The position numbers and the translations under genes are program-made. From Streptomyces fradiae ATCC 10745 = DSM 40063 (GTDB lineage: Bacteria; Actinomycetota; Actinomycetes; Streptomycetales; Streptomycetaceae): DNA of 64,000 nucleotides. Below the pieces are notes generated by a model. It had not been told where the DNA came from. It saw only the letters and a program-made list of their open reading frames with translations, and ran no database searches. This document shows, one piece after another, positions 35,048-44,213 of the stretch. Location: the NCBI RefSeq assembly GCF_008704425.1, contig NZ_CP023696.1, positions 1-64,000 of the forward strand, given 5' to 3'. Within the stretch, counting starts at the first letter, position 1. Each line of letters begins with the position of its first letter.

Positions 35048-36702
35048 GTGTCCTCCGAAGGCGGATCGGCGGGGGCAGTGGCCTGGCCGGGGCGCACCCA
35101 GCCGGCCGGGATGGGCGTCAAGGGCTGATACGGCTCTGCGCGCCGGCGGGGAGCGGCAGGCGCTCGCCGGCTGGTGCCCGCGAGTTCGGCGAGCGCCTCT
35201 TCCTTGGTCATGCGGGTCGCAGAGACGGGCAGTTGGGGTTCGGTAGCCGGCAGATAGCGGTCGCGTTTGCGCTCACCGGAGCGCTGCAAGGCCCGGCGCA
35301 GTTCGGCGCTGTGCTCCTGGCGATCGGCAAGGACCTTGGCGCGCAGTTCCTCGGTGGCCTCGTCGCTGAGGAACGCCCGGCCCAGATAACGGTCGCCGCG
35401 GAAGGTGTACAGGTCGATCTCGTGGGCGTGGTGCGGCATCCACCGCACCCGCACCTCGACCCCGATCCGGCCGACACCGTTCTCGGGCATGTAGCAGCGG
35501 CCTGCGAACTCCACCCCGTGGCTGGTGATCTTCCGTGGCCTGTGGTCGCTCTCCAGCATGAACGCGCGCAGCTCGGCCGGAGTGGGCTCGGGCCGGATCT
35601 CAGTGGGGTCGGCCAGCCACGCCTCAAGCGGCGTCACCCCGGTGCGCTTCACCACGTGCTGGGTGTTGTGCTCATTCACCCACTCCCCCAGGCGCTGAAC
35701 GAACGCCTCGAAGGTCAACGGCGGATCGGTGTCGCCGACGCGTCGGCGGTGATCGAGCAGGGGCGCCTTGGTGTAGCGGGGCAGGTCGGCGAAGAAGCGG
35801 GTCATGCTGGTGCGGTTCAGCCGCTCGATACCGCCTTTGTGGCGGGCGCTGCGCACCCGGTGCACCGGGACACCGAGGAGGCCGAAGGCCCGCCGGACGG
35901 TCTTGGACAGGAAGTCGGCGCCTCCGTCGACCCGCACGAGCTCTGGCAGTCCCCCGGCCGGCCCGTAGGGATCCTCCCGCAGGACCGAAGCCCGTACGGC
36001 CGCCAGGACCGAGCCGCGGTGCGCGGAGCCGGCGGTGACCGCCCAGCCCATCACATGGCTGGTACCGCGGTCCTCGAACCAGGTCACCCACACCTTCGAC
36101 AGTTTCTTGTCGGGCATCATCACGACGGTCGGCGCCTGCTTGTGGTCGCCCTCCCACACCTGATTGCGGGCCACCGCAGGACGCTGGAAGGCGGGGTCGA
36201 AGCCGCGGGCGGCCGGAATGCCCTCCCGCAGGCCCGCCATGAAACCGGGGTCGAGGTCACGGGCGATGGCATCGTGCAACGTGGTCAGACCGATCGGTTT
36301 CTCCCCCGCCTCCTCTGCCACGCGCACCAGGTGCTCGTGGGCGCGTTTGACGTTGCCCTGGTAGTCGGCGAGGACCTCGATGATCTCTTCGGTGATCCGG
36401 AACCGCCTGCGCTCCGGCTTCTCCGTGGAACCCTTCTCCTCGGCCTGCTTCAGCCAGTTCCAGACTGTGCGTACGCTCACGCCCACGGACTCGGCAGCCA
36501 GCCGCACATGCGCGGTGGTCAACTCCCCCGACTGCCGCAGCCTGAGCAACTGCCGGACCACGGCTGGCCGCAACTCGTCCCGGTGCCGCCCCAAGCCCGC
36601 CTCATCAGCCTCCACGACGCCATCCAGCCTCGTCACCGGTCCCGGCACCCACAAGGCGGACGGGCGGATAACGGCACGGCGATCACGCACAGCCTCCAAC
36701 AA
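35044..36702 (-). CDS. Mu/TniA/TnsB-type DDE transposase
   Basis: Protein of 552 residues. An N-terminal helix-turn-helix (residues 62-86, VRLAAESVGVSVRTVWNWLK) is followed by an RNase H-like integrase core with the catalytic triad D186 (WEGDHKQ), D259 (RVDGGADF) and E293 (KGGIERLNR), spaced D-73-D-34-E. A Mu-type beta-barrel region follows (near 400-470) and a Pro/Arg-rich tail that could hold the ATPase contact. It should cut and join the element ends in the manner of TniA or TnsB. The frame begins at TTG 36702; the exact start is uncertain because GGAGG lies just inside it. It is the first gene of a seven-gene operon. No TnsA-like endonuclease is seen, so transposition may be replicative. 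Confidence 0.88.
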   Translation of the reverse strand: MLEAVRDRRAVIRPSALWVPGPVTRLDGVVEADEAGLGRHRDELRPAVVRQLLRLRQSGELTTAHVRLAAESVGVSVRTVWNWLKQAEEKGSTEKPERRRFRITEEIIEVLADYQGNVKRAHEHLVRVAEEAGEKPIGLTTLHDAIARDLDPGFMAGLREGIPAARGFDPAFQRPAVARNQVWEGDHKQAPTVVMMPDKKLSKVWVTWFEDRGTSHVMGWAVTAGSAHRGSVLAAVRASVLREDPYGPAGGLPELVRVDGGADFLSKTVRRAFGLLGVPVHRVRSARHKGGIERLNRTSMTRFFADLPRYTKAPLLDHRRRVGDTDPPLTFEAFVQRLGEWVNEHNTQHVVKRTGVTPLEAWLADPTEIRPEPTPAELRAFMLESDHRPRKITSHGVEFAGRCYMPENGVGRIGVEVRVRWMPHHAHEIDLYTFRGDRYLGRAFLSDEATEELRAKVLADRQEHSAELRRALQRSGERKRDRYLPATEPQLPVSATRMTKEEALAELAGTSRRAPAAPRRRAEPYQPLTPIPAGWVRPGQATAPADPPSEDT

Positions 36703-37239
36703 CGAACAACGCTTGCGTACAGGTCAGTTCAGCAGACGCACACGTGTTGACGCATGCGCCTACTGCGAGGCTATGAGCCGCACCCAGGTTTCCTACCCTC
36801 ACCCTCACCCTCACTCGAACGGGTGGCAGCGCAACGTTCCCGCCAGTTCGATGGACACACGCGCTAATGACCCTCGCCACCGCCTCCGCCCCCGCGGCAC
36901 CCGCCAGGACCGCCGAACACGCTCCGCACACCCAGAGGGCCCTGCGTGAAGGTCAGGAAGAAAAGGAGACACGGCGAAGATGACACCGGCTGATACGGCC
37001 TCACGTCACTGCGATGTTCGGGCAACTTTCACCATGATCGACTGCTCCAAATGCCCTTGATCAGCGCAAATACACCTACACGCAGTGAAGGGCAACACCG
37101 AACATTCAAGTGACATCACGACCGAACCTCACAGGACCCACGGTCCCCGGCCATACCCTCCACGCCTCCGCCCTCGTCGAGATGTACCTGCCGGGCCCCC
37201 GCCCTCGACCGCACCGAGGACCCGCTCCTGCTCAGATCC
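36703..37239. other. Candidate end region of the transposable element
   Basis: Space between the transposase start and the truncated permease. It should contain the operon promoter and, if the element is intact, its outer end with transposase-binding repeats. A short C-T-C-A-C-C repeat occurs at about 36797-36813 and an inverted repeat at 37006-37113. I could not identify a definite terminal sequence or target duplication. Confidence 0.4.
37006..37113. repeat. Interrupted inverted repeat TCACTnnnATGTTCGG
   Basis: TCACTGCGATGTTCGG at 37006-37021 is matched in inverted orientation at 37098-37113 with 13 of 16 bases identical; only the central three differ. GGGCAAC also occurs next to both arms (37019-37025 and 37089-37095). 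It may be a pair of transposase-binding sites at the element end or an operator. Confidence 0.5.
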
Positions 37240-37583
37240 CCCCGCTGTTCCTGCGCGCCGGACGCACCCTGGGCGCGACCGGCCTGCGCGGCGCCTGGCA
37301 CATCGTGATGCCGGGCGCGCTCCCCGGCTACCTCGCCGGACTGAAGCAGGGCTGGGCCTTCTCCTGGCGCTCGCTGATGGCCGCCGAGATCATCGCCTCC
37401 TCGCCCGACCTGGGCGTCGGCCTCGGCCAGTTGCTGGAGAACGGGCGCAACAACGCCAGCATGTCGCAGGTGTTCCTGGCCGTCTTCCTCATCCTGCTCG
37501 TCGGCATCGCCATCGACCTGCTGATCTTCAGCCCGCTGGAGCGGCGGGTGCTGCGCGTCCGGGGCCTGCTGGTCACCCGCTGA
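37240..37583 (+). pseudogene. ssuC: C-terminal fragment of an SsuC-like ABC transporter permease
   Basis: About 110 codons of clear membrane-permease sequence (RGAWHIVMPGALPGYLAGLK, the EAA-type loop, then two hydrophobic segments) end at a normal stop. This is the C-terminal 40 percent of an aliphatic sulfonate permease of about 270 residues. The N-terminal half is missing and the upstream sequence is unrelated. The break lies just outside the transposition operon, so insertion or end recombination there is the likely cause. No partner ATPase or binding protein gene is nearby. Confidence 0.75.
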
Positions 37584-37974
37584 ACCAACGGATCGCCAGC
37601 ACCACCGCTCCGCCGATGCACATGCCGTGGCCGCGTGCATGTACTCGACCCGCAGGCCTGCCCGGGGCGGTGAACCGGTCGCCGGGTGATGGACGAGACC
37701 GGGTTGGCCGGCAGGCCCGGCACTGAGCACATCCGACATCCTGAACGCCACGGTATGCCGCAAGGCGGTGGAAGGGTCACGGCATAGACCCGACCCGGAT
37801 TCGACCACGACAGTTTCCTGTCGGTCAGTCAGCATGGCCTCTGGCCTGTTGGACATACGCAGCGGCAGACGAGTCGGGCTGTACGCCGGGTCCTGCACGA
37901 TGGGGGTAGCGGCGTCTTACGGCGAGCCGCTCGCTGCCGGAATGGGGCAGACGGCAGGGGGACGCACGCGGACA
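37584..37974. other. Gap without recognisable genes
   Basis: Between the permease fragment and the second terminal-protein-like gene. Short frames on both strands lack coding character. Nothing else is seen. Confidence 0.4.
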
Positions 37975-38547
37975 TCAGGCGGCGAAGCCGATGTTCGTGA
38001 CGTACTCGTACTGGCCCCATTGCGATCCGAGGTCGACGATCTGCTCGATCCACGCGTCGTCCAGAGCCCGGTCGTCGCCGGTGGACCAGGCCGCGACGAG
38101 GGCCTCCCAGCGGCGGACGTTGAGGGTGCGGAATTCCACGACCCGCTGGTGGGAGGGCCGCACGCCGGACTGGTTGAGCGGGTGGATCTCCACGCGGGTG
38201 CCCCGGCCGGCGCGGTTGAGGCGGGCCAGGAGGTAGCGGGCGACGTTGCGGCGGCGGACGGCGCGGTAGGCGTTGTCGATCCGGGCGAGGTTCCGCTTCG
38301 TCGGGCGGCGGGTGCCGGCCAGCCATGCCTTCAGGGTGCGGTCGGTGACGGTCAGGCCCGCGTCGTGGGCGGCGGCGCGGGCGCGGGGGGTGCGGGTGAG
38401 GTAGTGCAGGCGGGCCATGAGGCCGCGCCGGGTGGTGACGGGGGTGGCGATGAAGTCGGCGAGGGCGTCGAGTTGACGGGCGAGGGCCTCGTAGCCCCTG
38501 ATGCCCTGGGCGCCGTACTTGCCGAAATCAATGGTGCGCTCGGGCAC
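37975..38547 (-). CDS. Divergent terminal-protein-like protein
   Basis: Protein of 190 residues, nearly the length of Tpg (184). It has the same layout: an N-terminal helical region with a helix-turn-helix (LTVTDRTLKAWLAGTRRPTK), a basic stretch with an Arg-rich helix (RIDNAYRAVRRRNVAR, compared with RIDAAVRARWQPKVR in Tpg), and a C-terminal helix followed by an aromatic tail. Sequence identity is low. It is the last gene of an operon with a Tap-like protein, the order seen for tap-tpg and for tac-tpc of SCP1. I infer an alternative terminal protein. GTG 38547 follows GGAGAG, 18 bases after the Tap-like stop. A plain regulator is the other possibility. Confidence 0.6.
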   Translation of the reverse strand: MPERTIDFGKYGAQGIRGYEALARQLDALADFIATPVTTRRGLMARLHYLTRTPRARAAAHDAGLTVTDRTLKAWLAGTRRPTKRNLARIDNAYRAVRRRNVARYLLARLNRAGRGTRVEIHPLNQSGVRPSHQRVVEFRTLNVRRWEALVAAWSTGDDRALDDAWIEQIVDLGSQWGQYEYVTNIGFAA

Positions 38548-38565
38548 TCGAACTCTCCTGCCCTG

Positions 38566-40152
38566 TCAGTTCTCGTGGTCGGCTTCTTGGGCGGCGGCCG
38601 GGTCCGCGGGTGCGGCGCCGACGGTGTAGACGTCCTTGACCTTCACCTCGGAAACCCCGCGGCCCTCGGGGAAGACACGGCGCCAGTCGCCGATGACATG
38701 GAGTTCGTCGGTGCCCATCGCGCGGACGACCGTCAGGCCCTCGTCGTGCGCCTTGTGCGCCTTCATCCAGAGGTTGGCGAAGGCCTGGGAGCGGATGAGG
38801 TGCATCCAGTCGGGGCGGTACAGCTCCCGGTTGTAGTTCGACTCCCCCATGGTGGAGACGAACTTGGAGTACATCGCCTTCACATATTCCAGCGTCACCT
38901 CGTCGCCTTCGGCGAGCGCCCGTTCCCGGGCGTCCTTCAGCGCGATACGGAACTTCTCCAGCAGGCCCTCGGTCGCACCCGAGGTGAACGACTCGTGGAT
39001 CTGCGGTGGTTCGCACAGACCGTACTTGGGGCCGGCCAGGCGCAGCAGCAGGCGCAGGGTGGGTTCGGTGACCCAGAGCGGGCCGGGCTCGTCGCGGTTG
39101 CCGATCGGGTTGGGCAGGTACGCGCTGTGCTCCCATGCGGGCGGGGTGATCAGGTGGACGCCGGCGCGGCGGCGGTCGTGGTGGTTGCCGGCTGTGTGTT
39201 CCAGTTGGCCGATCGGCAGGTGCGTCTTGAGCGCGCTGAGATAGGCGCCGTTGATGTCCAGGGCCGTCACCTCGTGCGGTCCGGACGGCAGTTCGGGGCG
39301 GGTCCACTTGGGGCGGGCCTCCCAGACCTGGTCGGCGCCGCGGGCGGAGGGCTTGCGCAGGATGTCCGGGATCCAGGGGTGGGCGACGATGGCGTAGCGG
39401 CCGCCCTTGCGGCAGTTGTCCAGCAGGGCCATCGCGTCCGGGATCGCCCGCTTGACCAGTGCTGCCGTCGCCGCGTCGACGTCGCCCTGGTGTCTGGCCA
39501 GCGCGGCCGCGACGGCTTCTGTGATCGGATCCGGCAGGTCGGAGGCGGTGCGCACGCGGCGGGCGACGGGCACGGTTCTCGCCGGGGCGGCGGGGCGGGG
39601 CGGACGGCTCGTGGGGACATCTGCGGCCGGCGGGGCCGGTTGTGGCGCGCACGCGGCGGGGTCCAGGTGCTGGGGGAATCCGGCGACCTGATGGCGGGCG
39701 GGCTGTCCGCACAGGACGCACGGCCTAGGCACGCCCAGGTCCTCGACGTCGTCGGCTTCCGGCGCCGGGTCCGGCTGATCTGCCGTACCCGGCCGGCCCG
39801 CATCCGCGGCAGCGTCGCCGCCCGACGTGGCGGGCCCGGCATGGGGGAGGCCGGCATCGGGGAGGCTGGCCTGGGCAGCGGTTTCGGCCTGCCGGGCGGC
39901 ATCGAGGTCGGCGAGCTTGGCGTGAGCGCCTTCGAGGAAGTAGGCGTAGCGCTCACGGATGTCACCGGCCGGGTCGCGGCCCGCTTCCCAGCCGCCGACC
40001 GTGGAGGGACTCACCCCCAGTGCCCGGGCCACCTGCGCGCGGGAGAGGTCCAGTGCTTCACGCAGGGCGCGGCGCTGCTCGGCAGGGGGCAGTGTGGCCT
40101 CTGTGCGGGCTGCGGCGAGCAGGGCGTCGATCGCCTCGAACCGGGGCTTCAC
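38566..40152 (-). CDS. Divergent Tap/Tac-like protein with polymerase B-like motifs
   Basis: Protein of 528 residues. An XRE helix-turn-helix is near 35-60 (LSRAQVARALGVSPSTVGGW), a C-x-x-C pair follows near 145, then a large domain. Three stretches resemble phi29-type family-B DNA polymerase: motif A LD299INGAYL (phi29 has DVNSLYP), motif B AMYSKFVS at 426-433 (phi29 has SLYGKFAS), and motif C G-T-D482-E-L-H-V (phi29 has D-T-D-S-I-H-L). The two metal-binding Asp positions are kept, but the first Asp of DTD and the motif B Lys are not. GTG 40152 overlaps the XRE gene by 4 bases. Its partner is the terminal-protein-like gene downstream. A role in protein-primed end patching is inferred. Confidence 0.65.
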   Translation of the reverse strand: MKPRFEAIDALLAAARTEATLPPAEQRRALREALDLSRAQVARALGVSPSTVGGWEAGRDPAGDIRERYAYFLEGAHAKLADLDAARQAETAAQASLPDAGLPHAGPATSGGDAAADAGRPGTADQPDPAPEADDVEDLGVPRPCVLCGQPARHQVAGFPQHLDPAACAPQPAPPAADVPTSRPPRPAAPARTVPVARRVRTASDLPDPITEAVAAALARHQGDVDAATAALVKRAIPDAMALLDNCRKGGRYAIVAHPWIPDILRKPSARGADQVWEARPKWTRPELPSGPHEVTALDINGAYLSALKTHLPIGQLEHTAGNHHDRRRAGVHLITPPAWEHSAYLPNPIGNRDEPGPLWVTEPTLRLLLRLAGPKYGLCEPPQIHESFTSGATEGLLEKFRIALKDARERALAEGDEVTLEYVKAMYSKFVSTMGESNYNRELYRPDWMHLIRSQAFANLWMKAHKAHDEGLTVVRAMGTDELHVIGDWRRVFPEGRGVSEVKVKDVYTVGAAPADPAAAQEADHEN

Positions 40153-40436
40153 CGCGCCTCTCCCTTCCCGGGCCGCCGCCGTCCGGCACGGCGCTCCTCG
40201 GGCAGTGCCTCGCACGCCCGGGTCGGGCCCGCCAGGAAGTCCAGGACGTCCATGCCGTAGTGCACGGCCAGCGCCTCACAGTCGGCCAGGCTCCAGGCGG
40301 CGGCCCCGGACTGCCGGCGGCTGACCTGCGCCTGCGTCACCCCCAGCGCCTCGGCAAGCCTCGCCTGCGACTCGCCCGAGGCATGCATCAGCGCTGCCAC
40401 CACCAGCCGCACCCGTTCCGGCAAGGACATTCCCAT
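40149..40436 (-). CDS. XRE-family transcriptional regulator
   Basis: Protein of 95 residues with a clear helix-turn-helix (ESQARLAEALGVTQAQVSRRQ). Its tail LAVHYGMDVLDFLAG is typical of small XRE repressors. It is the first gene of the operon with the Tap-like and terminal-protein-like genes and overlaps the next start (GTGA), so it probably autoregulates that operon. The start is ATG 40436, or ATG 40430 two codons on. Confidence 0.8.
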   Translation of the reverse strand: MGMSLPERVRLVVAALMHASGESQARLAEALGVTQAQVSRRQSGAAAWSLADCEALAVHYGMDVLDFLAGPTRACEALPEERRAGRRRPGKGEAR

Positions 40437-40645
40437 GACACCACCCTACCAGAATCATGCGCTTCATGCATTGTCAATGAGTTCTTCGCATAGCTTTCTG
40501 TGGTGGCCCGCAGCCGGGGGCGCCGGGCACCGCCAGGCGGCAGGAGGCGGGCACCGCGGTGGATCGGGGCCCCGCACCCGGGCCCACTGCCGCGGCCATG
40601 GGCCCGAGAGGGGCATGTGTCCCCACTGTGATCACGTGACGCGGG

Positions 40646-42420
40646 TCAGGGCACCAGCGGACTGCCCCAGGTGAGCTCGATGGTGCGCATCCGGCGGCGC
40701 AACCGCGCGGGCAGGGATGACAGGTCGTTGTCGACGATGACGACCTGGTGCGGGCGTACGTGCGGCGTGCCACTGCGGGCGCCGGCGACGCGGTCGGGGA
40801 AGTGCGCGTACAGTCGTGCGATCAGCTGCTGGTCCTCGTTGCCGGACCCGACGCTCTTGCGCGGCGAACCGATGACCAGCAGGAACGGCAGACCGGCCGC
40901 CCCGATGACGAGCGCGTGGCTGAGGAACGTCATCCGGCAGGCCGCGTCGATCGCGGTGCGCACTGGCCCACCCTGGGTGAGTTGGCCCGCCCTGACCTAC
41001 GGCAGAAGTGAGGGGCGATCGATGCGTGCACCGGGTTCCCCGGGCAGCGACAGAGAGCCGATGATGGCTGCGAACTGCTCCTCGATCTCCACCAGGGTGG
41101 CCTGGCGTCCGGACGGGAGGTTCTCGCGCGTCTTGAAGGCCTCGCGCACACCGCGCAGTTCTTCCACTGCCGAACGCAGCGCCCGCTGCAGTTCGCACAG
41201 CTGCCGGTCCCGGGTCGAGCAGCCGCCGGTGCGGGGCAGCCGCCGGTCCGGGTCGGCGAACGCTCGAGCATGCCGGCCCGGGTGCGGGCACCGGCATGGG
41301 GCGGCTGAGAGCTGCCCAGTCTGCCCGGCCAGGAGCCCGATCTCCAAGCAGGTCCGCTCCGCCAGCTCCGCCCGCGCCAGAGCGAGAGCGTCCCCGGTCT
41401 CACCGGTGGCCTTGGCCGCCTCGACGGCCCGCTGCCGTGCCGTGGCCAGCGCGGCTTCGGCTGCCTGCGCGGCCTCGTCCCGCGCACCGGGATCCAGTTC
41501 GCACAGGCACAAACCGCAGGCCCCCTGGGGGACGATACGGCCGGTCAGCAGATGCGTGCAGGAGGGGCAGCGCAGCACCGGGTCGGTGCCCGGCTGCCGC
41601 TGAGCACGCGTGATGGCCCGCTGAGCCAAGGAGAGGGCCGCCTGGGCCGCTTTCTCTTCTTCCCTGGCCCTGGTGGAGTGCGTTGCCTCAGGGGCGGCGA
41701 CGCGCCGGCGCAGCGGATCGGCGAAGGTGGTCGCGGCCCGCATACGCCCCTGGAGTTCCTCCAGGGGCGTCAGCGTCTGCTGTTCTTCACTCCGGGAGCG
41801 GGTCAGCTCCTCCTCCAGTTCCGCGGCGCTCCCGGTCAGGAATTCGCTGATCGTCTCGGTGCGGCGTTTGAACTGGCTCACGGTCTGGCTCAGGTCGTCG
41901 CGGCGGGCGGCCAGCACCCGCATCTCCGCGTCGATGAGGCCGAGCACGAGTTCGACGACGGTCTTGTAGGACTGAGCGGTGTTGGCCTGTCCGCGTACGG
42001 CCCCCGTGCCGTCGACCATGTCCTGGCAGAGATGGTTCAAGGCGTAGAGCTGAGCGAAGGAGACGGGCACCGCTGCCGAGCAGTGCCACCACAGTGCGCG
42101 GGGCAAACAGCGCGCACAGGCCCAGCAGGCCAGCAGCACCTCACCCACGACGCGCCGATCGCTGCCGCCGGGTACACGGTGACATCGAGAAGCTCTTCGA
42201 CCTCTTTCGTCGCAGAGGCCGATCGAATCGACGGTCCCGGTGTCGACGACCATGCAGCACCGCAAAGCGATACGCACACCCTCGACCCGCAGATGCGCCC
42301 TTACAGAGGTCAGCCACTCGAAAGACACCCGCCGCCAGACCGCCCACATTCCCAGCAGGTACCAGACGCAGTCGACCGATGTCGTCTTGCTCGTGCCGAT
42401 GGAGGCCGTAGACGGGGTGG
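40646..42420 (-). pseudogene. Decayed SMC-like coiled-coil ATPase gene
   Basis: A reading on the minus strand gives a degenerate Walker A (IGTSKTTSVDCVWYLLG), coiled coils, a zinc-hook-like CPSC with paired Cys further on, and a C-terminal ATPase part (FLLVIGSPRKSVGSGNEDQ). Two lesions are visible. A stop TAG at 40997-40999 splits the C-terminal part in frame. Between about 42070 and 42260 coding character moves to another frame (ATKEVEELLDVTVYPAA) and back, implying two frameshifts. The Walker A Gly before Lys is Ser. It resembles in plan the intact gene at 21.6 kb but is not a recent copy. Sequencing errors could explain single lesions but hardly all of them. Confidence 0.65.
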
Positions 42421-42659
42421 TGTTTCTTCGATCGCCTGCGAGGCATGGCGGCGGCCCGGCAGGGCGAGGGCGGAGTGCTGCTGCACCGCCGGCGCCTCTA
42501 CCCCGCCTCGTGCGACCGGGGCGGGAGGCGGTCGCGTGGAGCGCACACACCGGGCGCCGCCGTCGGGGCGTACCGGACCGGCGGGCGCCGGCATCAGCCC
42601 GTGCCCGTGCCCGTGCCCGCAGCCGGCAGCGTGCCGGGAGCGCGGGCGCGGGTTCGGGG

Positions 42660-42992
42660 TCACTTCAAGGGGTCGTGTCCCCAATTCATCAGCGAATGCC
42701 GCCATCGGGTGTCCCGGAGATCGCCCGACGGCCGCTGGGCGAGGTGCCGGCGGATGTAACCTGCTACCTTCCGCATGTGCTGGTAGTCGTCGTCCGACAG
42801 GTCGGCCTTCCTCGCCCGCGAAACGGCCAGGATGCGGCGTCCGGAAGCGTGTCCGGTGCTCTCGGCTCCGTCCTGGTGCTGTCCGGCGCTACGCGACTGC
42901 TGCGAGGACAGCCACGCGTCCATCTCTGCCGGTGTCATGTTCACCAGGTCACGAAACGCCTTCCAGGTCTCTTCCCGCTCCTCGTCCCGCAT
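42660..42992 (-). CDS. DUF3140 family protein
   Basis: Protein of 110 residues. The whole sequence fits the DUF3140 pattern: FRDLVNMTPAEMDAWL at the start, then GHASGRRI, LSDDDYQHMRKV and the ending RWRHSLMNWGHDPLK. The family is small, soluble and of unknown function, common in actinomycetes; it is often thought to be DNA-associated because of its charged helical make-up, which is not demonstrated. ATG 42992. It stands alone, with no close neighbour on the same strand. Confidence 0.88.
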   Translation of the reverse strand: MRDEEREETWKAFRDLVNMTPAEMDAWLSSQQSRSAGQHQDGAESTGHASGRRILAVSRARKADLSDDDYQHMRKVAGYIRRHLAQRPSGDLRDTRWRHSLMNWGHDPLK

Positions 42993-43271
42993 CCGACATC
43001 ACCTTCCCTCTCCTCGGGGCAGGCGCACCACCAGCTCCGCGCCCCGGTCCGCTTCCCGCCGTGGCGGCATCACGCCCGCGTCGCAGCTCGGACGGGCACG
43101 CCCCCCGCCTCCCGCACCGCCTCGCCCCGGCGCACGCCGAGGCGTACGTGCCGGCCGGGGCCGGTACGCCACGCGCCACCACCCGGCGGCGCTCGCCAGG
43201 GCGTGCTGCGCCATCGAAGTGGGCATGGGGGTGCGGTACGAGTGGGTGGAGACAGGGGTAAGCGCGGTCGG

Positions 43272-43883
43272 CTACTGCGGCGGGGCGCCCAACGGGGCGG
43301 CGGCCAGCGCCCGTGCGGTGCCGTACAGGTTCGCGGCCATCGCGCGGCCGGTCTTGTGGGCCCAATCGTGACCGCGCTGGTCGTCGAGGTAGTCGGGGCC
43401 GGGGCCTGGGCCCAGGTGCCAGTAGGTCCACGACTGGCCGGGGATCGTGTAGCCGATGTCGCACAGCGCACCACTGATCTCGCTGATCACATGGTGGGCG
43501 CCGTCCTCGTTGCCGGTGACGACGACGCCCGCGACACGGTTGTAGGCAACGGGACGGCCCTGGTCGTCCGTTTCGGACAGCATCGCGTCCATGCGTTCCA
43601 GGACGCGCTGGGCCACCGACGACGGTCGGCCCAGCCACGTGGGAGAGGCGATCACGAGGATCTGCGCGCGCAACAGTTTGGCGTGGACGGACGGCCAGTC
43701 ATCGCCTGTGGCGACGGGTCGGCTGCTCACACCAGGATGGATGTCGAGATCGACAGCTCGGACGTACTCCGTCTCCACGCCGGCCTTCTCGGACAGCCAG
43801 TCACCGACCACCCGGGCCAGCGCGGCCGTGTTGGACGGCTCAGGGGACTTCTTGAGCGTGCAGTTGATCACCAGTGCCTTCAT
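43272..43883 (-). CDS. Flavodoxin-fold NAD(P)H-dependent FMN reductase
   Basis: Protein of 203 residues. It opens MKALVINCTLKKSPEPSNT, the beta-strand and FMN phosphate loop of the flavodoxin-like reductase fold, followed by the second FMN loop in SPTWLGRPSS and the third around GNEDGAHH. Enzymes of this group reduce FMN, quinones or azo and nitro compounds. ATG 43883 is used because the fold begins there; the frame is open to 44141 but upstream sequence is not conserved in character. No ribosome site is strong. It is not obviously linked to a pathway. Confidence 0.85.
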   Translation of the reverse strand: MKALVINCTLKKSPEPSNTAALARVVGDWLSEKAGVETEYVRAVDLDIHPGVSSRPVATGDDWPSVHAKLLRAQILVIASPTWLGRPSSVAQRVLERMDAMLSETDDQGRPVAYNRVAGVVVTGNEDGAHHVISEISGALCDIGYTIPGQSWTYWHLGPGPGPDYLDDQRGHDWAHKTGRAMAANLYGTARALAAAPLGAPPQ

Positions 43884-44213
43884 GACACAGCCGTACCCGA
43901 TCAGGATCGAACAGGCGCGACCGTGCACCCGACCAGCCGAAAACACCAGACCCTGTAGTACGCGCTGGCGTCTGTTCAGCCGTCCGTGTACGCCGCGACA
44001 CGCTCCCGCGACACGACGCCACGAGAGAAGTCGGATACTGGCCGACACCCGACACGCCGAATGTGTGTGGAGGGACGCAGAGGGATGCGCGTCACCTCCC
44101 CGCCGCCCCAACCGCACACCCGGGAGCGGACCTCGCCCCACCCGATCAACACGCAGGACACTCGACCCTCAGGCAGCGCCTACAGGGTGCAAAGACCATG
44201 TCAGGAGCCATGC
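43884..44213. other. Divergent intergenic region
   Basis: Separates the FMN reductase (minus) and the DUF4259 gene (plus). No operator or further gene is recognised. Confidence 0.4.

Noticed and set aside
29952..36702. CRISPR-associated transposon (CAST)
   Set aside because: Transposase and TnsC-like ATPases fit, but there is no Cas12k, Cascade gene, TniQ or repeat-spacer array in the window.
42240..43958. Plus-strand frame of 572 codons
   Set aside because: It crosses the well-supported minus-strand DUF3140 and FMN reductase genes and has no domain or ribosome site.
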